Below, piece by piece: positions 8,771 through 17,700 of a DNA stretch of 64,000 bases; positions within the stretch are counted from its first letter, which is position 1, and every line of letters begins with the position of its first letter. Under the pieces are notes generated by a model. That model worked only from the letters and a program-made list of their open reading frames with translations, was not told where the DNA came from and did no database searches. The position numbers were made by a program, and so were the translations under genes. Origin of the DNA: Acidobacteriota bacterium (GTDB lineage Bacteria; Acidobacteriota; Thermoanaerobaculia; Gp7-AA8); the NCBI GenBank assembly GCA_019244185.1, contig JAFATB010000022.1, positions 310,001 through 374,000 of the forward strand, in the 5' to 3' direction.

Positions 8771-9735
8771 AGCGAGCGTTCCTGCTGTCGCTGCTCGTGC
8801 TTTCCACCTCCGCGCTGCGTGCGGCGCCGCTGCAACACGCCAGCGCCTTCCAGCTGCACAACGGCTTCTGGGTGAACCTCAACGATGCGCTCTACAACGA
8901 GGCGCATGGTTCCGACTCCAGCGGCGAGCCGAAGATCGTGCCGCTCGAGCCGCGGCTCACGGGCGCCGAGCAGGTGGTGTGGCACGAGGCGGTCGACGCG
9001 TACCGCCGCACGATCGGGAAGATGGAGTTCGTCCGCGACGACGAGCTCAATCAGGTCCTCGACGAGCTCGCGAAGGTCGACGCCGGCGCGCCGCTCGCGT
9101 CGGCGAAGCTGCGGCCGCTCGTCATCGCCGCGTTGCGCGACGCCGCGCCGATCTATCGCAAACGCGAGTGGCCGGCCACGCGCCGCCTCAACGACGCGAT
9201 CATCGCCGCCGCGCGCAAGCGCATGCCCGCGTACGAGGCGAAACTGTTCCACCGCCTCGACGCGCTCTATCGCGAGCCGCTGCACCGCCCCGCGCGCATC
9301 GACGTCGTGAAGTACGCGATGTGGGCCGGCGCGTACACGCGCATCGAAGACGACGGCACGCCGGCGACGATCTTCGCCTCGAGCAATGAGGCGCAGCGCG
9401 GCATGCATCAGGTCGAGATCTTTTTCCACGAGGCGTCGCACTCGGTGATCTTTCCGCGCGGCGGCGTGGTGATGAACGCGATCAACGGGCAGTGCAAGAC
9501 CTCGCGCGACTTCTGGCACGTGCTGCTCTTCTACACCGTCGGCACGGCCACGACGGAACTGGCCGGATCGAACTACATGCCCACCGCCGACGGCTACGGC
9601 CTCTACAAGATCCCCGGCTGGGACCGCGCGCACGACGTGCTCGAACGCGAATGGCAGCCGTACATCGCCGGAAAGCGTTCGTTCGAGGACGCCGTCGCCG
9701 GAATCTGCCGCTCGTACGGAGGAAGCAAGCCTTGA
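8767..9735 (+). CDS. Secreted HExxH protein of unknown function
   Basis: A 322-residue protein with an N-terminal signal peptide (about 20 residues ending near RAA). About residue 223 carries HEASH in a hydrophobic helix (EIFFHEASHSVIF), the HExxH pattern of zinc metallopeptidases. Further conserved-looking segments are NDALYNEAHGSDS near residue 38 and YMPTADGYGLY near residue 265, which could supply a third ligand. No named family is recognised. It overlaps DUF420 by 4 bp and precedes pdxH, so it is expressed with the oxidase genes. Zinc binding and peptidase activity are inferred only from the motif. Confidence 0.75.
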   Translation: MKRAFLLSLLVLSTSALRAAPLQHASAFQLHNGFWVNLNDALYNEAHGSDSSGEPKIVPLEPRLTGAEQVVWHEAVDAYRRTIGKMEFVRDDELNQVLDELAKVDAGAPLASAKLRPLVIAALRDAAPIYRKREWPATRRLNDAIIAAARKRMPAYEAKLFHRLDALYREPLHRPARIDVVKYAMWAGAYTRIEDDGTPATIFASSNEAQRGMHQVEIFFHEASHSVIFPRGGVVMNAINGQCKTSRDFWHVLLFYTVGTATTELAGSNYMPTADGYGLYKIPGWDRAHDVLEREWQPYIAGKRSFEDAVAGICRSYGGSKP

Positions 9736-10346
9736 CCTCTCCCGCACCGATCCTCGAGAGCGATCTCGAACGGAGTCCGTTCGCGCAGTTCAGCCGCTGG
9801 TTCGACGAGGCGCGGCAGCGCCAGCCGCAGATGCCCGAGGCCATGACGCTGTCGACGTGCGGCAACGATGGCGCGGTGAGCTCGCGGGTGGTGCTGCTCA
9901 AAGGCTTCGATGCGCGCGGCTTCGTCTTCTTCACGAACTACAGCAGCCGCAAGGGCGCGCAGATCAGCGAGAACCCGCGCGTGTCGCTCTGCTTCTTCTG
10001 GCCCGTGCTCGAACGCCAGGTGCGCGTCGAGGGCGCGGCGGTGAAGACGACCGAGGAAGAATCGGACGCGTACTTTGCGACGCGGCCGCGCGGCAGTCAG
10101 CTCGGCGCGTGGGCGTCGATGCAGAGCTCCGTCATCCCCGGACGTGGCGATCTCGATCAGCGCTTCCGCGACATGGAGAGCGGCTATCGCGATCTCCCCG
10201 TGCCGCGTCCGCCGCACTGGGGCGGCTTCCGCGTGATCCCGGTGGCGATCGAGTTCTGGCAGGGGAGAGCCGACCGTCTGCACGACCGCTTCGTCTACCG
10301 GCTGCGCGAGCCGAAGGACTGGATCATCGAGAGGTTGTCGCCTTGA
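9732..10346 (+). CDS. pdxH: Pyridoxamine 5'-phosphate oxidase
   Basis: A 204-residue FMN enzyme that oxidises pyridoxamine or pyridoxine phosphate to pyridoxal 5'-phosphate in the cytoplasm. Signatures are NYSSRKGAQISENP, RQVRVEGA, RPRGSQLGAW, and RLHDRFVY near the C-terminus. The start is TTG at 9732: it lies six bases after a strong GGAGGAAG, overlaps the previous TGA, and the first in-frame ATG is too far into the conserved region. It shares the operon with oxidase genes, perhaps because it needs oxygen as electron acceptor. Confidence 0.94.
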   Translation: MTSPAPILESDLERSPFAQFSRWFDEARQRQPQMPEAMTLSTCGNDGAVSSRVVLLKGFDARGFVFFTNYSSRKGAQISENPRVSLCFFWPVLERQVRVEGAAVKTTEEESDAYFATRPRGSQLGAWASMQSSVIPGRGDLDQRFRDMESGYRDLPVPRPPHWGGFRVIPVAIEFWQGRADRLHDRFVYRLREPKDWIIERLSP

Positions 10347-10786
10347 CCGAGACATCTGAAACGGCCGCCGCGAAAAAGCGCGTGCTGTTTCTCTGCACCG
10401 GCAACGCCGCGCGTTCGCAGATGGCCGAGGGACTGGCACGGGCGTACCACGGCGACGTGCTCGACGTCGTCTCGGCCGGCTCGCATCCCGCGGGTTGGGT
10501 GCATCCGCTGGCCATTCGCGCGCTGGGCGAGCTCGGGATCGACATCAGCGGCGCGACGTCGAAATCCGCGGAGCCGTTTCTCAACGAGCCGTTCGACGTG
10601 GTGGTGACGGTGTGCGATTTGGCGGCGCAGGATTGCCCGAACTGGCCGGGCGCAAAACGCGTCGAGCACTGGCCGATCAAGGATCCGTCGTGGGGCATCG
10701 ACGATCCGAAGACGCGGATGGACCGCTTCATCGCGACGCGCGATGAGCTCGCGCGCCGCATCGAAGATCTGGTGCGGACGCTCTGA
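10343..10786 (+). CDS. arsC: Arsenate reductase, thioredoxin-coupled type
   Basis: A 147-residue protein of the low-molecular-weight phosphatase fold. The P-loop CTGNAAR (Cys-x5-Arg) lies near the N-terminus, and the redox relay pair is visible as CDLAAQDC, followed by HWPIKDPS with the catalytic Asp. Three Cys in this arrangement indicate reduction of arsenate through an intramolecular disulfide resolved by thioredoxin. The start is TTG 10343, eight bases after GAGAGG and overlapping the pdxH stop. No other ars genes are in the window. Confidence 0.92.
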   Translation: MTETSETAAAKKRVLFLCTGNAARSQMAEGLARAYHGDVLDVVSAGSHPAGWVHPLAIRALGELGIDISGATSKSAEPFLNEPFDVVVTVCDLAAQDCPNWPGAKRVEHWPIKDPSWGIDDPKTRMDRFIATRDELARRIEDLVRTL

Positions 10787-10795
10787 CGCGCCGCG

Positions 10796-10858
10796 CTATT
10801 TCTTGTCTTTCTTCGGCTTCTTCGTTTCTTTCTTGCGGGCGTTGTTGCCTTTGGCCAT
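10796..10858 (-). CDS. 20-residue Lys-rich micro-protein
   Basis: A tiny reading frame encodes 20 residues: nine Lys plus other polar residues, beginning MAKGNNARKK. It is preceded five bases upstream by a strong GGAGGAGG ribosome site (10864-10871) and a TACCAT -10 candidate (10877-10882). Short basic proteins with a similar MAKGNN-type start occur in other bacteria as hypothetical proteins, to my recollection. The gene converges on arsC with only nine bases between stops. Function is unknown; binding to RNA or DNA would suit its charge but is not shown. Confidence 0.6.
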   Translation of the reverse strand: MAKGNNARKKETKKPKKDKK

Positions 10859-10876
10859 GACGTCCTCCTCCACAAG

Positions 10877-10882
10877 ATGGTA
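10877..10882 (-). promoter_or_regulatory. -10 candidate for the micro-gene
   Basis: TACCAT on the minus strand sits just upstream of the ribosome site of the 20-residue gene. A -35 element 17 bases further would fall inside the left arm of the inverted repeat; no good match is visible there. Confidence 0.35.
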
Positions 10883-10890
10883 ACGCACTC

Positions 10891-11052
10891 GTGTCGCGTC
10901 GAGCGCGAAACGGTGGGCGCTTTGCGACGCCGGCGACGCGGAAGCAAGCCGGCGCGACGCAGGCGATGCTGGGACATCGTCGAGGAGCGACGGCGCCGCA
11001 GGCGGGTTGCCGCCGCCGCAAAGCGCCCACCGTTTCGGGCCCGACGCGACAC
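10891..11052. repeat. 162-bp element with 36-bp inverted ends
   Basis: Bases 10891-10926 and 11017-11052 are inverted copies, identical at 34 of 36 positions. The core of each arm reads CGAAACGGTGGGCGCTTTGC. The 90 bases between are GC-rich. The element fills the gap between the kinase gene, whose stop codon touches its right end, and the micro-gene promoter. No other copy was noticed in the window. It could be a miniature mobile element, a palindromic intergenic repeat or a large RNA hairpin ending the kinase transcript. The repeat itself is directly visible; its role is inferred. Confidence 0.85.
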
Positions 11053-11930
11053 TAGAGCGCGTGCGATGCATTCGGCACGAGCACGCGCAGCGACTGCGGT
11101 CGCACGCGGATGCGCAGTTCGGCGGGCAGCATCACCGGCTCGCCGTCGAGATGCGCCGCTCCCTCGCTCGCGCGGCGGATCGTGATCTCCGCGGCGCGCA
11201 CGTTCGTCACGCCGCGCGCGCGATGGAACGTGCCGCGGAAGAGTTGCGCGATCATCCAGGGCGCGCGCAGCAGCGACGGCGCGCGCACCACGACGACGTC
11301 CAGCAGGCCATCGCGCACGGACGCGAGCGGCGCCACGCGCGCGTTGTTGCCGTACTGTCCCGCATTCGCGATCGCGACGAGCAGCGCCTCGTCGCGCAGC
11401 GTTTCGCTGTTCCACGCGAGCTCGTAGGTCTCCGATTCAAACGAGCGAAACGCGCGCGCGCCTTCCTGCACGTACGTCCACAATCCGCGCACGTGACTCG
11501 CGGCGAAGCGATGCGCGACGAGCGCGTCGAAGCCGATGCCCATGATGCCGAGGAACGGCGTGCCGTTCACTTCGGCCGTGTCGATCGTGACGAGCGTGCC
11601 GGCGCTGCACGACGCGAGCGAGCGGCGCGGCTCGACCGGCAATCCGAGGTGGCGCGCGAAGCCGTTGCCGGAACCGATCGGCAGAATGCCGAGCGCGGGC
11701 TTGCGTCCGATGAGCCGCTTCGCGGTCTCGTGCACGGTGCCGTCGCCGCCGACGGCGTACACGACGTCGATGCCTTCCGCTTCGGCGCGGTCGACGATCG
11801 CATCGAGATCCGACTTCTCCCGCGACGGCACGACGTCGTGCGGCCAGACGCACGACGCGCGGATCAGCTCCGCGACGTCGAACTTGCGCCGCCGCCCGGA
11901 GCGTTCGTTGATGACGAAGAGTGCTCTCAC
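11052..11930 (-). CDS. Diacylglycerol/lipid kinase family protein
   Basis: A 292-residue protein of the DAGK/YegS/BmrU family that phosphorylates lipid substrates. The nucleotide motif GGDGTVHE lies near residue 67, followed by ILPIGSGNGFARHLGLP, and the second beta-sandwich domain contains LDGEPV near the C-terminus. The start is GTG 11930, overlapping the stop of the upstream gene by 4 bp (GTGA), because the conserved first strand (ALFVINERSG) begins right after it. Substrate could be diacylglycerol, undecaprenol or another lipid; the sequence does not decide. Confidence 0.9.
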   Translation of the reverse strand: MRALFVINERSGRRRKFDVAELIRASCVWPHDVVPSREKSDLDAIVDRAEAEGIDVVYAVGGDGTVHETAKRLIGRKPALGILPIGSGNGFARHLGLPVEPRRSLASCSAGTLVTIDTAEVNGTPFLGIMGIGFDALVAHRFAASHVRGLWTYVQEGARAFRSFESETYELAWNSETLRDEALLVAIANAGQYGNNARVAPLASVRDGLLDVVVVRAPSLLRAPWMIAQLFRGTFHRARGVTNVRAAEITIRRASEGAAHLDGEPVMLPAELRIRVRPQSLRVLVPNASHAL

Positions 11931-12577
11931 GCGCGCGCCTGGCGATGCTTGTCGATCCACCACGCCCACGGCACGAACAGCCACGCCGCGAGCGCGGCCG
12001 ACGCGACGGCCTGCCAGCTCGGCGGCGGCGGCGAGAGGACGTTCATCACGTAGATGATGCCGAGGAAGAGCACGAGCGCCCACAATGCGAGGCTGCCGAT
12101 CCGGTCGCGCGCGGTCGTCGCGCGGAGATAGAGCGCGAGTCCGCCGAGGAACAGCGCTGCTTCGACGACGACCGTCGCGGCGACGTGGTTCCAGAGTGCG
12201 AGCCCGACCTTCGGTCCGCCCGGCCAGAGCGCGAGATCGCGCGTATGCGTGACGAAGTCGAGCACCCAGTGGCTGAACACCGCCGCGCCGACGACCCATG
12301 CGTCGCGCCACGGCTTGCGGAACGCGCGATACAGCAGCGCGCCGAGGATCGACCAGCCGAGCGCACCGGCGGCGCTGTGCGTGATCGGGTAGTCGTAAAA
12401 GTCGAGCGGCGTGAACGCGGTGTTGTGCGGCGCAATGCGGAAGTGCTCGACGCCGGCGAGCGTCAGGATCGGCCACACGAGATCGAGCCCCATCGCCGCC
12501 GCGAAGAGCACGCCGAGCGACACGCGCGGCGCGACGCGTTTCGCGCCGAAGGCAGCGGCGTGATGGCCGATGAACAT
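11927..12577 (-). CDS. YdjM-like membrane metal-dependent hydrolase family
   Basis: A 216-residue protein with about six membrane helices. MFIGHHAAAFGAKR at the start and SHWVLDFVTHTRDL in the middle recall integral membrane metal-dependent hydrolase (YdjM/DUF457-type) proteins, with His and Asp placed near the membrane face. The ATG at 12577 is preferred because a TAAAAT -10 box ends five bases upstream; an in-frame GTG at 12601 is less likely. It leads the two-gene unit with the lipid kinase. Substrate unknown. Confidence 0.7.
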   Translation of the reverse strand: MFIGHHAAAFGAKRVAPRVSLGVLFAAAMGLDLVWPILTLAGVEHFRIAPHNTAFTPLDFYDYPITHSAAGALGWSILGALLYRAFRKPWRDAWVVGAAVFSHWVLDFVTHTRDLALWPGGPKVGLALWNHVAATVVVEAALFLGGLALYLRATTARDRIGSLALWALVLFLGIIYVMNVLSPPPPSWQAVASAALAAWLFVPWAWWIDKHRQARA

Positions 12578-12582
12578 GCGCC

Positions 12583-12588
12583 ATTTTA
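12583..12588 (-). promoter_or_regulatory. TAAAAT -10 box, leaderless type
   Basis: TAAAAT on the minus strand ends five bases before ATG 12577. Transcription would begin at or next to the start codon. There is no Shine-Dalgarno sequence. Confidence 0.5.
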
Positions 12589-12608
12589 GGCGCGCCGACA
12601 CGGGCGCG

Positions 12609-14096
12609 TCAGAACTGCGCGAAGCGCATGGCGCTCAGCAGCCAGACGCCGATGCCGGCGAGCGGCAGCCAGCGCGGCACGAGCCGCGCACGTGCGACGA
12701 GCCAGAGACAGCCGGTGAGCAGCGCGAGGACGAACAGTTGCGCGAAGATGATGTTGCCGAGCTGCTCGCGATGGAAACGGGCGGCGCCGAGGTCGCGCCA
12801 GACGAGGTAGGGATCGTCCTTCTGCAGCGTGCGCATCGAGCTCGTATCGAGGCGCAGCTGTTCGACGCGGATCGCCTCCTGCGGCGTCATGCGGATGGCT
12901 TGGCCCGTGTGCAGGTACGCGAGCACCGGCTGGCGGAGCAGCGTGTCGGCGAAGGCGAGGAAGCCGCAGATTGCGGCGACGGCGATGAACGCCGCGCGCC
13001 AGCGCCGATCGTCCCACAGGCGATGCGCGACGTAGCCGTAGGCGACGAGTGCCGCAAGCGCGACCGGCACCGCGCGGCGTGGATTGAGCTCCCAGTCCCA
13101 GCCATCGGCGAGACATTGTTCGAGGAAGTAGAAACACGGCACCAGCGCGACGAGGAGCCATGGCGTTCCGATGCGCGGCCGCAGGCGAAGCAGCAGAACG
13201 ATCGCGACGAGCAGCACCGGCCACGGCACCATCGCCAGGATCTGATGCACGCCGGCGTGCAGCCCGATGTGCGTGGCGACGAACGGCTGCAGCGCGTGCT
13301 CGATGGGATGTTTCACGAACTGGTACCACGCGGAGAGCACCGGACGGATGAAGCGCTGCCGCAGCTCCGTCGACATCGTGTCGTGACTCGCTTTGCGCAG
13401 CCACGCCGACCACACCAGCGTCGGCACGAGCGCGGCGATCGCGTAGAACGCGTAGTCGCGTTTGCGCGCGAAGCGCCGCACGGCGAGCACGTACGTCACG
13501 AGCGCGCCGAGCCAGACATACGGATCGTAGTTGAGGGTGAAGATCGCGGTGGCCAGGCCGAGGATCCACGGGTTGCGCGCGTCGTCGTCCTCCAATGCGA
13601 GCACGGCCAGGAACGTCAACCAGTTGACCATCGTGCCGAGGACGTACTGCATCGGCTGGCCGATGTACTCGACGTAGATCGGCAGCGTGAACGCGATCAT
13701 CAGCGTCAGCAGCGTCGCCGGACGTCGCACGCCGACGCGTTCGCCGAAGTTGACGCCCGCGTACGCGAAGAGCATCGCGAAGAGAAAGCCGGCGATGAAG
13801 CTGCCGATGAGATACGAGTGCGTGAACGCGCTCGCGAGCGACGACACGAACGAATGCAGCGGCAAACGCATGTTCTGCGCTTCCGTCCACGCCACCGGCG
13901 AGCCCTCGTAGAAGAAGAGCGTGATGCTCTTCACCATCTGCGCGTCGCCGTTCACCACCGCGCCGTTGATGCGCGACGACCAGCCGTCGAACATCGCCCA
14001 GCCGTACGAGTATGGCGAGCGGTCGGTGAGGTGCGTGAGCCCAATCGCGAGCAGCCACGCCCACAGCGCGGCCACCATTGCCCACTTCCGCCTCAC
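12609..14096 (-). CDS. Polytopic membrane protein, possible GT-C fold
   Basis: A 495-residue protein with about ten to twelve hydrophobic helices and short loops. A large hydrophilic loop after the first span (about residues 25-80) includes paired acidic and aromatic residues, and a polar stretch of about 60 residues follows near residue 380 before the last spans. This layout resembles membrane glycosyltransferases of the GT-C type, but no signature is certain. It starts with GTG 14096, overlapping the MarC stop by 4 bp. Confidence 0.7.
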   Translation of the reverse strand: MRRKWAMVAALWAWLLAIGLTHLTDRSPYSYGWAMFDGWSSRINGAVVNGDAQMVKSITLFFYEGSPVAWTEAQNMRLPLHSFVSSLASAFTHSYLIGSFIAGFLFAMLFAYAGVNFGERVGVRRPATLLTLMIAFTLPIYVEYIGQPMQYVLGTMVNWLTFLAVLALEDDDARNPWILGLATAIFTLNYDPYVWLGALVTYVLAVRRFARKRDYAFYAIAALVPTLVWSAWLRKASHDTMSTELRQRFIRPVLSAWYQFVKHPIEHALQPFVATHIGLHAGVHQILAMVPWPVLLVAIVLLLRLRPRIGTPWLLVALVPCFYFLEQCLADGWDWELNPRRAVPVALAALVAYGYVAHRLWDDRRWRAAFIAVAAICGFLAFADTLLRQPVLAYLHTGQAIRMTPQEAIRVEQLRLDTSSMRTLQKDDPYLVWRDLGAARFHREQLGNIIFAQLFVLALLTGCLWLVARARLVPRWLPLAGIGVWLLSAMRFAQF

Positions 14097-14764
14097 GACG
14101 CTCCTCGGATGATCTCCACCAGCACCGGCTTCAAGCCATTGATCATGAATTGCACGCCGATCGCGCCGAGGAGCAGGGCCATGACTTTCGTGAAGACGGC
14201 GCGGCCGCGGTCGCCGATGAAGCGCGAGAGCGGCAGCGCCGCGAGCAGCGTCACGTACGACACCGCGCCGACGCCGACGATGGCCAGGATCACCGCGGCC
14301 TTGTGCTCCATGCGCGGGTAGAGGTTCACGAGCAGCATCGTCGACGTGATCGCCCCGGGCCCGGACAGCATCGGCACTGCCAGCGGCACGACGGCGATCG
14401 ACGACGGATCGATCTCCGCCTTCTCGACGTCGTGGTCTTCCATCCGCTTCTCGCCGCCGATGTTGTACGCGCGCCGCTCGTCGTGCTCGACCAGCGTGCG
14501 CAGCGCGTTCGTGAAGAAGATGATGCCGCCCATGATCTGGAACGCGGGAACCGTGATGCCGAAGAACTGGAAGACCCAGTTGCCGGCGACGAGGAAGATC
14601 GTCAGCACGGCGATGCAGGCCATCGACGCGACCAGCGCGACGCGCGCGCGGCCGGCGCGCGAGACGCCATCCGTCAGCGCCACGAACGACGGAATCACCG
14701 CGAGCGGGTTGACCATCGTGATCAGCGTGATGAAGGACAGCAGGACGACTTTCGACAGCGGCAT
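14093..14764 (-). CDS. MarC family membrane protein
   Basis: A 223-residue protein with six expected membrane helices. The family pattern is visible as ITLITMVNPLAVIPSF at the start, FQIMGGIIFF in the middle and AVPMLSGPGAITSTM in the second half. MarC proteins were once linked to multiple antibiotic resistance; their transport substrate is unclear. An extended -10 candidate (TGCCATAAT) overlaps the stop of the upstream addA-like gene, so it may be transcribed on its own. Confidence 0.92.
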   Translation of the reverse strand: MPLSKVVLLSFITLITMVNPLAVIPSFVALTDGVSRAGRARVALVASMACIAVLTIFLVAGNWVFQFFGITVPAFQIMGGIIFFTNALRTLVEHDERRAYNIGGEKRMEDHDVEKAEIDPSSIAVVPLAVPMLSGPGAITSTMLLVNLYPRMEHKAAVILAIVGVGAVSYVTLLAALPLSRFIGDRGRAVFTKVMALLLGAIGVQFMINGLKPVLVEIIRGAS

Positions 14765-14775
14765 CGGCGCGCGGG

Positions 14776-14784
14776 ATTATGGCA
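14776..14784 (-). promoter_or_regulatory. Extended -10 candidate for marC-like gene
   Basis: TGCCATAAT on the minus strand combines a TGn extension with CATAAT and ends 11 bases before ATG 14764. It overlaps the last codons of the addA-like gene. Confidence 0.4.
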
Positions 14785-17700
14785 CTTCGACGACTTCGTC
14801 ACGGTCGACGTCGACGTACCAGAGCATGCCGCTGCACGCGCGTCCGGTGAGCTCGCGGATGGCGCGGCAGTAGCGCGCCACCTGCTCGCGGTCGCGCGCG
14901 ACGCGGGCGGGCTCGGCGACGCCGCTCTTGTAGTCGACGACGACGTCGTTGCCGTTTTCTCGAATGAGCCGATCGACGCGCCGCTCGACGACGGCACCGT
15001 GCTCGACGAAGCGCAGCGGCAGCTCGCGTCCGACGGTCTCCGCGCGTGCGATGCGCAGCCACGTCGACGAGCGCGCGAGCGTGGTCAGACGCCGGCGTAC
15101 GCGCGCGACCGCGTCGTCGTCCGCCGCCGCCTCGAACGCGAGTTGGCGCAGCAGCGCGTCAACGTCGGACGTGCCGCCCCACAGCTCGAGCACGCGATGG
15201 AGGAGGATGCCGGTGGCGCGGTTGCGCGAGCCGGCGCGGCGCGCGGCGATCTCGCCGGTGCCGAGGCGCGGCGTGTCGGAGGTGAGGACCGGAAGCGTGA
15301 GCGGGACGATGTCGGACGTCGCGAGCGCATGCTCGTGCTGCGCGTCGCGCAGGCGGCGGCGCGTGCGCGCATCCGTCGGCGCGACGGTCATCTTCTCGAA
15401 CGCGACGGGGCCGAACGGCGTCGCGCGCACTTCGCGGCCTTGGTCCGGCCACGACGCGGCGAGGCTCTGGCGATCGCCCTGCAGCGCTTCGAGCAGGCAC
15501 TGATGGAAGCCGACGGAGCGCTTCTCTTCGACGTTGACGACGAAGACCACGTCGGTCATCGCGCGCGTCACGGCGACGTAGAACAGCCGCCGCATCTCCG
15601 CCTTCTCGCGTTGCGTGGCGATCTTCTTCAGCTCCTCGCCGCCGGCGTAGAGGAAGTTCGCGGAGAGCGAGTCCGCGCGCCCGGTGAGCACGAGGCTGCG
15701 CGGCTCCTCGACGGTGAAGAGCTGCATGGCCTCGCTACTGCCGACGCCGAAGGCGAGGTCGGGGAGGATCACCGTCTCGAACTCGAGTCCCTTCGCCGCA
15801 TGCACGGACAAAATGCGCACGGCGTTCTGCGTTTCGTCGAGCAGGCTCGGCTCCGCTTCTTCCACCTCGCCGCGGCGCCGCGCGATCTCGTCGACGAACT
15901 GCCGCACGGAGCCGCCGTAGCGCTGATCGTAGTCGAACGCAATCGCGCGGACGTGTTCGAGGTGGCTGAGGTGCCGCTCGCCGTCCGCCGCCGCGTCGTA
16001 TACGCGCTCGATGTGCGTCGTGGCGAGCACGAGGTCGATGAGCTGCGAGACGGTGAGGTGGCGCGCGCGTTCGCGCAGCGATGCGAGCGTGCGTTCGAAC
16101 GCGCTCCACTCTTCGCCGCGCGCCACGATCTCGACGTCCGTCAGCGCAAAGTACGGCGTGCGCGCCGCCGAGATCTGCGCGCCGCGATCGAACGGATACG
16201 CGATTGCGCGCAGCACCGCGAGCAGATCGACCGGCGCGCGGCGGTCGAGGAACAGCCGCGTCGGCGGCAGCACGTAGTCGATGCCGTGGCGGTCGAAGAC
16301 GTCGAGGTATTCGTCGATGCGCGTCAATCGCCGGAACAGGATCGCGAAGCGCTGCAGATCGCGCTCGCCGCCGTCGCGATGCGCACGGATCCACTCCGCG
16401 ATCGCCTCCGCTTCCGCCGGTCCGCGGTCGTCTTTCTCTTCGGCCGCTGCGTGCAGCAGCGTGACACGCGCATCGAGCTCGCGCCGCGACGCGGGCCGCG
16501 CCGCATGCAGCGCCTTGTACGCCGGGCGGAAGACATTCGGATCGTGCGCCTCCTCGGGGAACAGGCACTCGAACATCGCATTGATCGCGTCGAGCAGCGG
16601 CGGATCGCTGCGGTACTGCTCTTCGAGCCGCCGCCGTTCCGCGCCGCCCGTGACGAGGTCTTCCGTCATGCGGTAGTACGTCTCCGGATCGGCGCGGCGG
16701 AAGCCGTAGATCGACTGCTTCGGATCGCCGACGACGACCGTGCGGCCCGCGACGAAGGCGCCGCTTCCGTCGCGCGCGAGCCGATCGATGATCTGCGCCT
16801 GCGTGCGGTCCGTGTCCTGAAATTCGTCGACGAAGATGAAATCGAACTGCGCGCGCGCCCGCGCCAGCACGTGCTCGTCGTGCAGCACGGCGAGCGTGCG
16901 CAGCAGCAGATCGTCGAAGTCGACGACGCCGAGCTGGCGCTTCTGCGCGTCGAGGTATGCGAGGAAGCGCCGCGTCAGCGCGAGCAGCGCCATCGCCGCG
17001 CGATGACTGGCGAGGCGATCGACGATCGAGTCGCCGCGGTCGCCCGAGCGCAGCACGCGCATCGGCTCCTTGAGCGCGCCGGCCTGCACGAGGTTGATGT
17101 CGCGCATGCGCGCCGCGATCGGCAGCAGGTACTCGATCCAGTCGCCGAGCGTCGCGCCGTCGAACGGCGTTTCGCGCAGATATGCGGCCACGTCGCGGGC
17201 GGCAGGGTCTTTCGGCTGCGCGTCCTCGCGGCGGATCCACAGCACCGCATCCTCGAGCTTCTCGCGCACGAGCTCGAAGCTGCCGAAGTCGTAGCCGTCC
17301 TCCAGCAGCAGATCGCGGCGATTGATCAGCGTGAGGATCACCTCGCGGATCTGAAACAGATACCCGAAGTGCGTGAAGAGCAGCTCCCACTCCGCGACGA
17401 CTTCCGGCGGCGGATCGACGCGCGTTTCCTCGTCGAGCCACGCGTCGTACAGCTGGCCGTAGAGGAGCGAGCGCTCGAAGCCTTCGATGATCTTGAACTG
17501 CGGATCGAGTCCCGCTTCGATCGGGAACGTGCGCAGCAGCGACTGGCAGAACGAATGGATCGTCTGCGAGCGCAGCGCGTCGAGGTTCGCGAGGTGGTGC
17601 GCGATCGCCGCGCGTGCGCCCTCGTCGGCGGTGACGAGCGGATGCGCGGAGCCGACCGGCCACGCGATCGTGTCCGCGTCCGCGAGCTCTTCGAGCGCGC

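Noticed and set aside
10877-11185. Possible plus-strand gene across the inverted repeat
   Set aside because: It is composed of Arg runs produced by the GC-rich repeat and enters the kinase gene. There is no start signal or homology cue.
12577-12601. Longer GTG start for the YdjM-like gene
   Set aside because: The TAAAAT box lies between the two starts and would not lead a transcript containing GTG 12601; the family typically starts at MFIGH.
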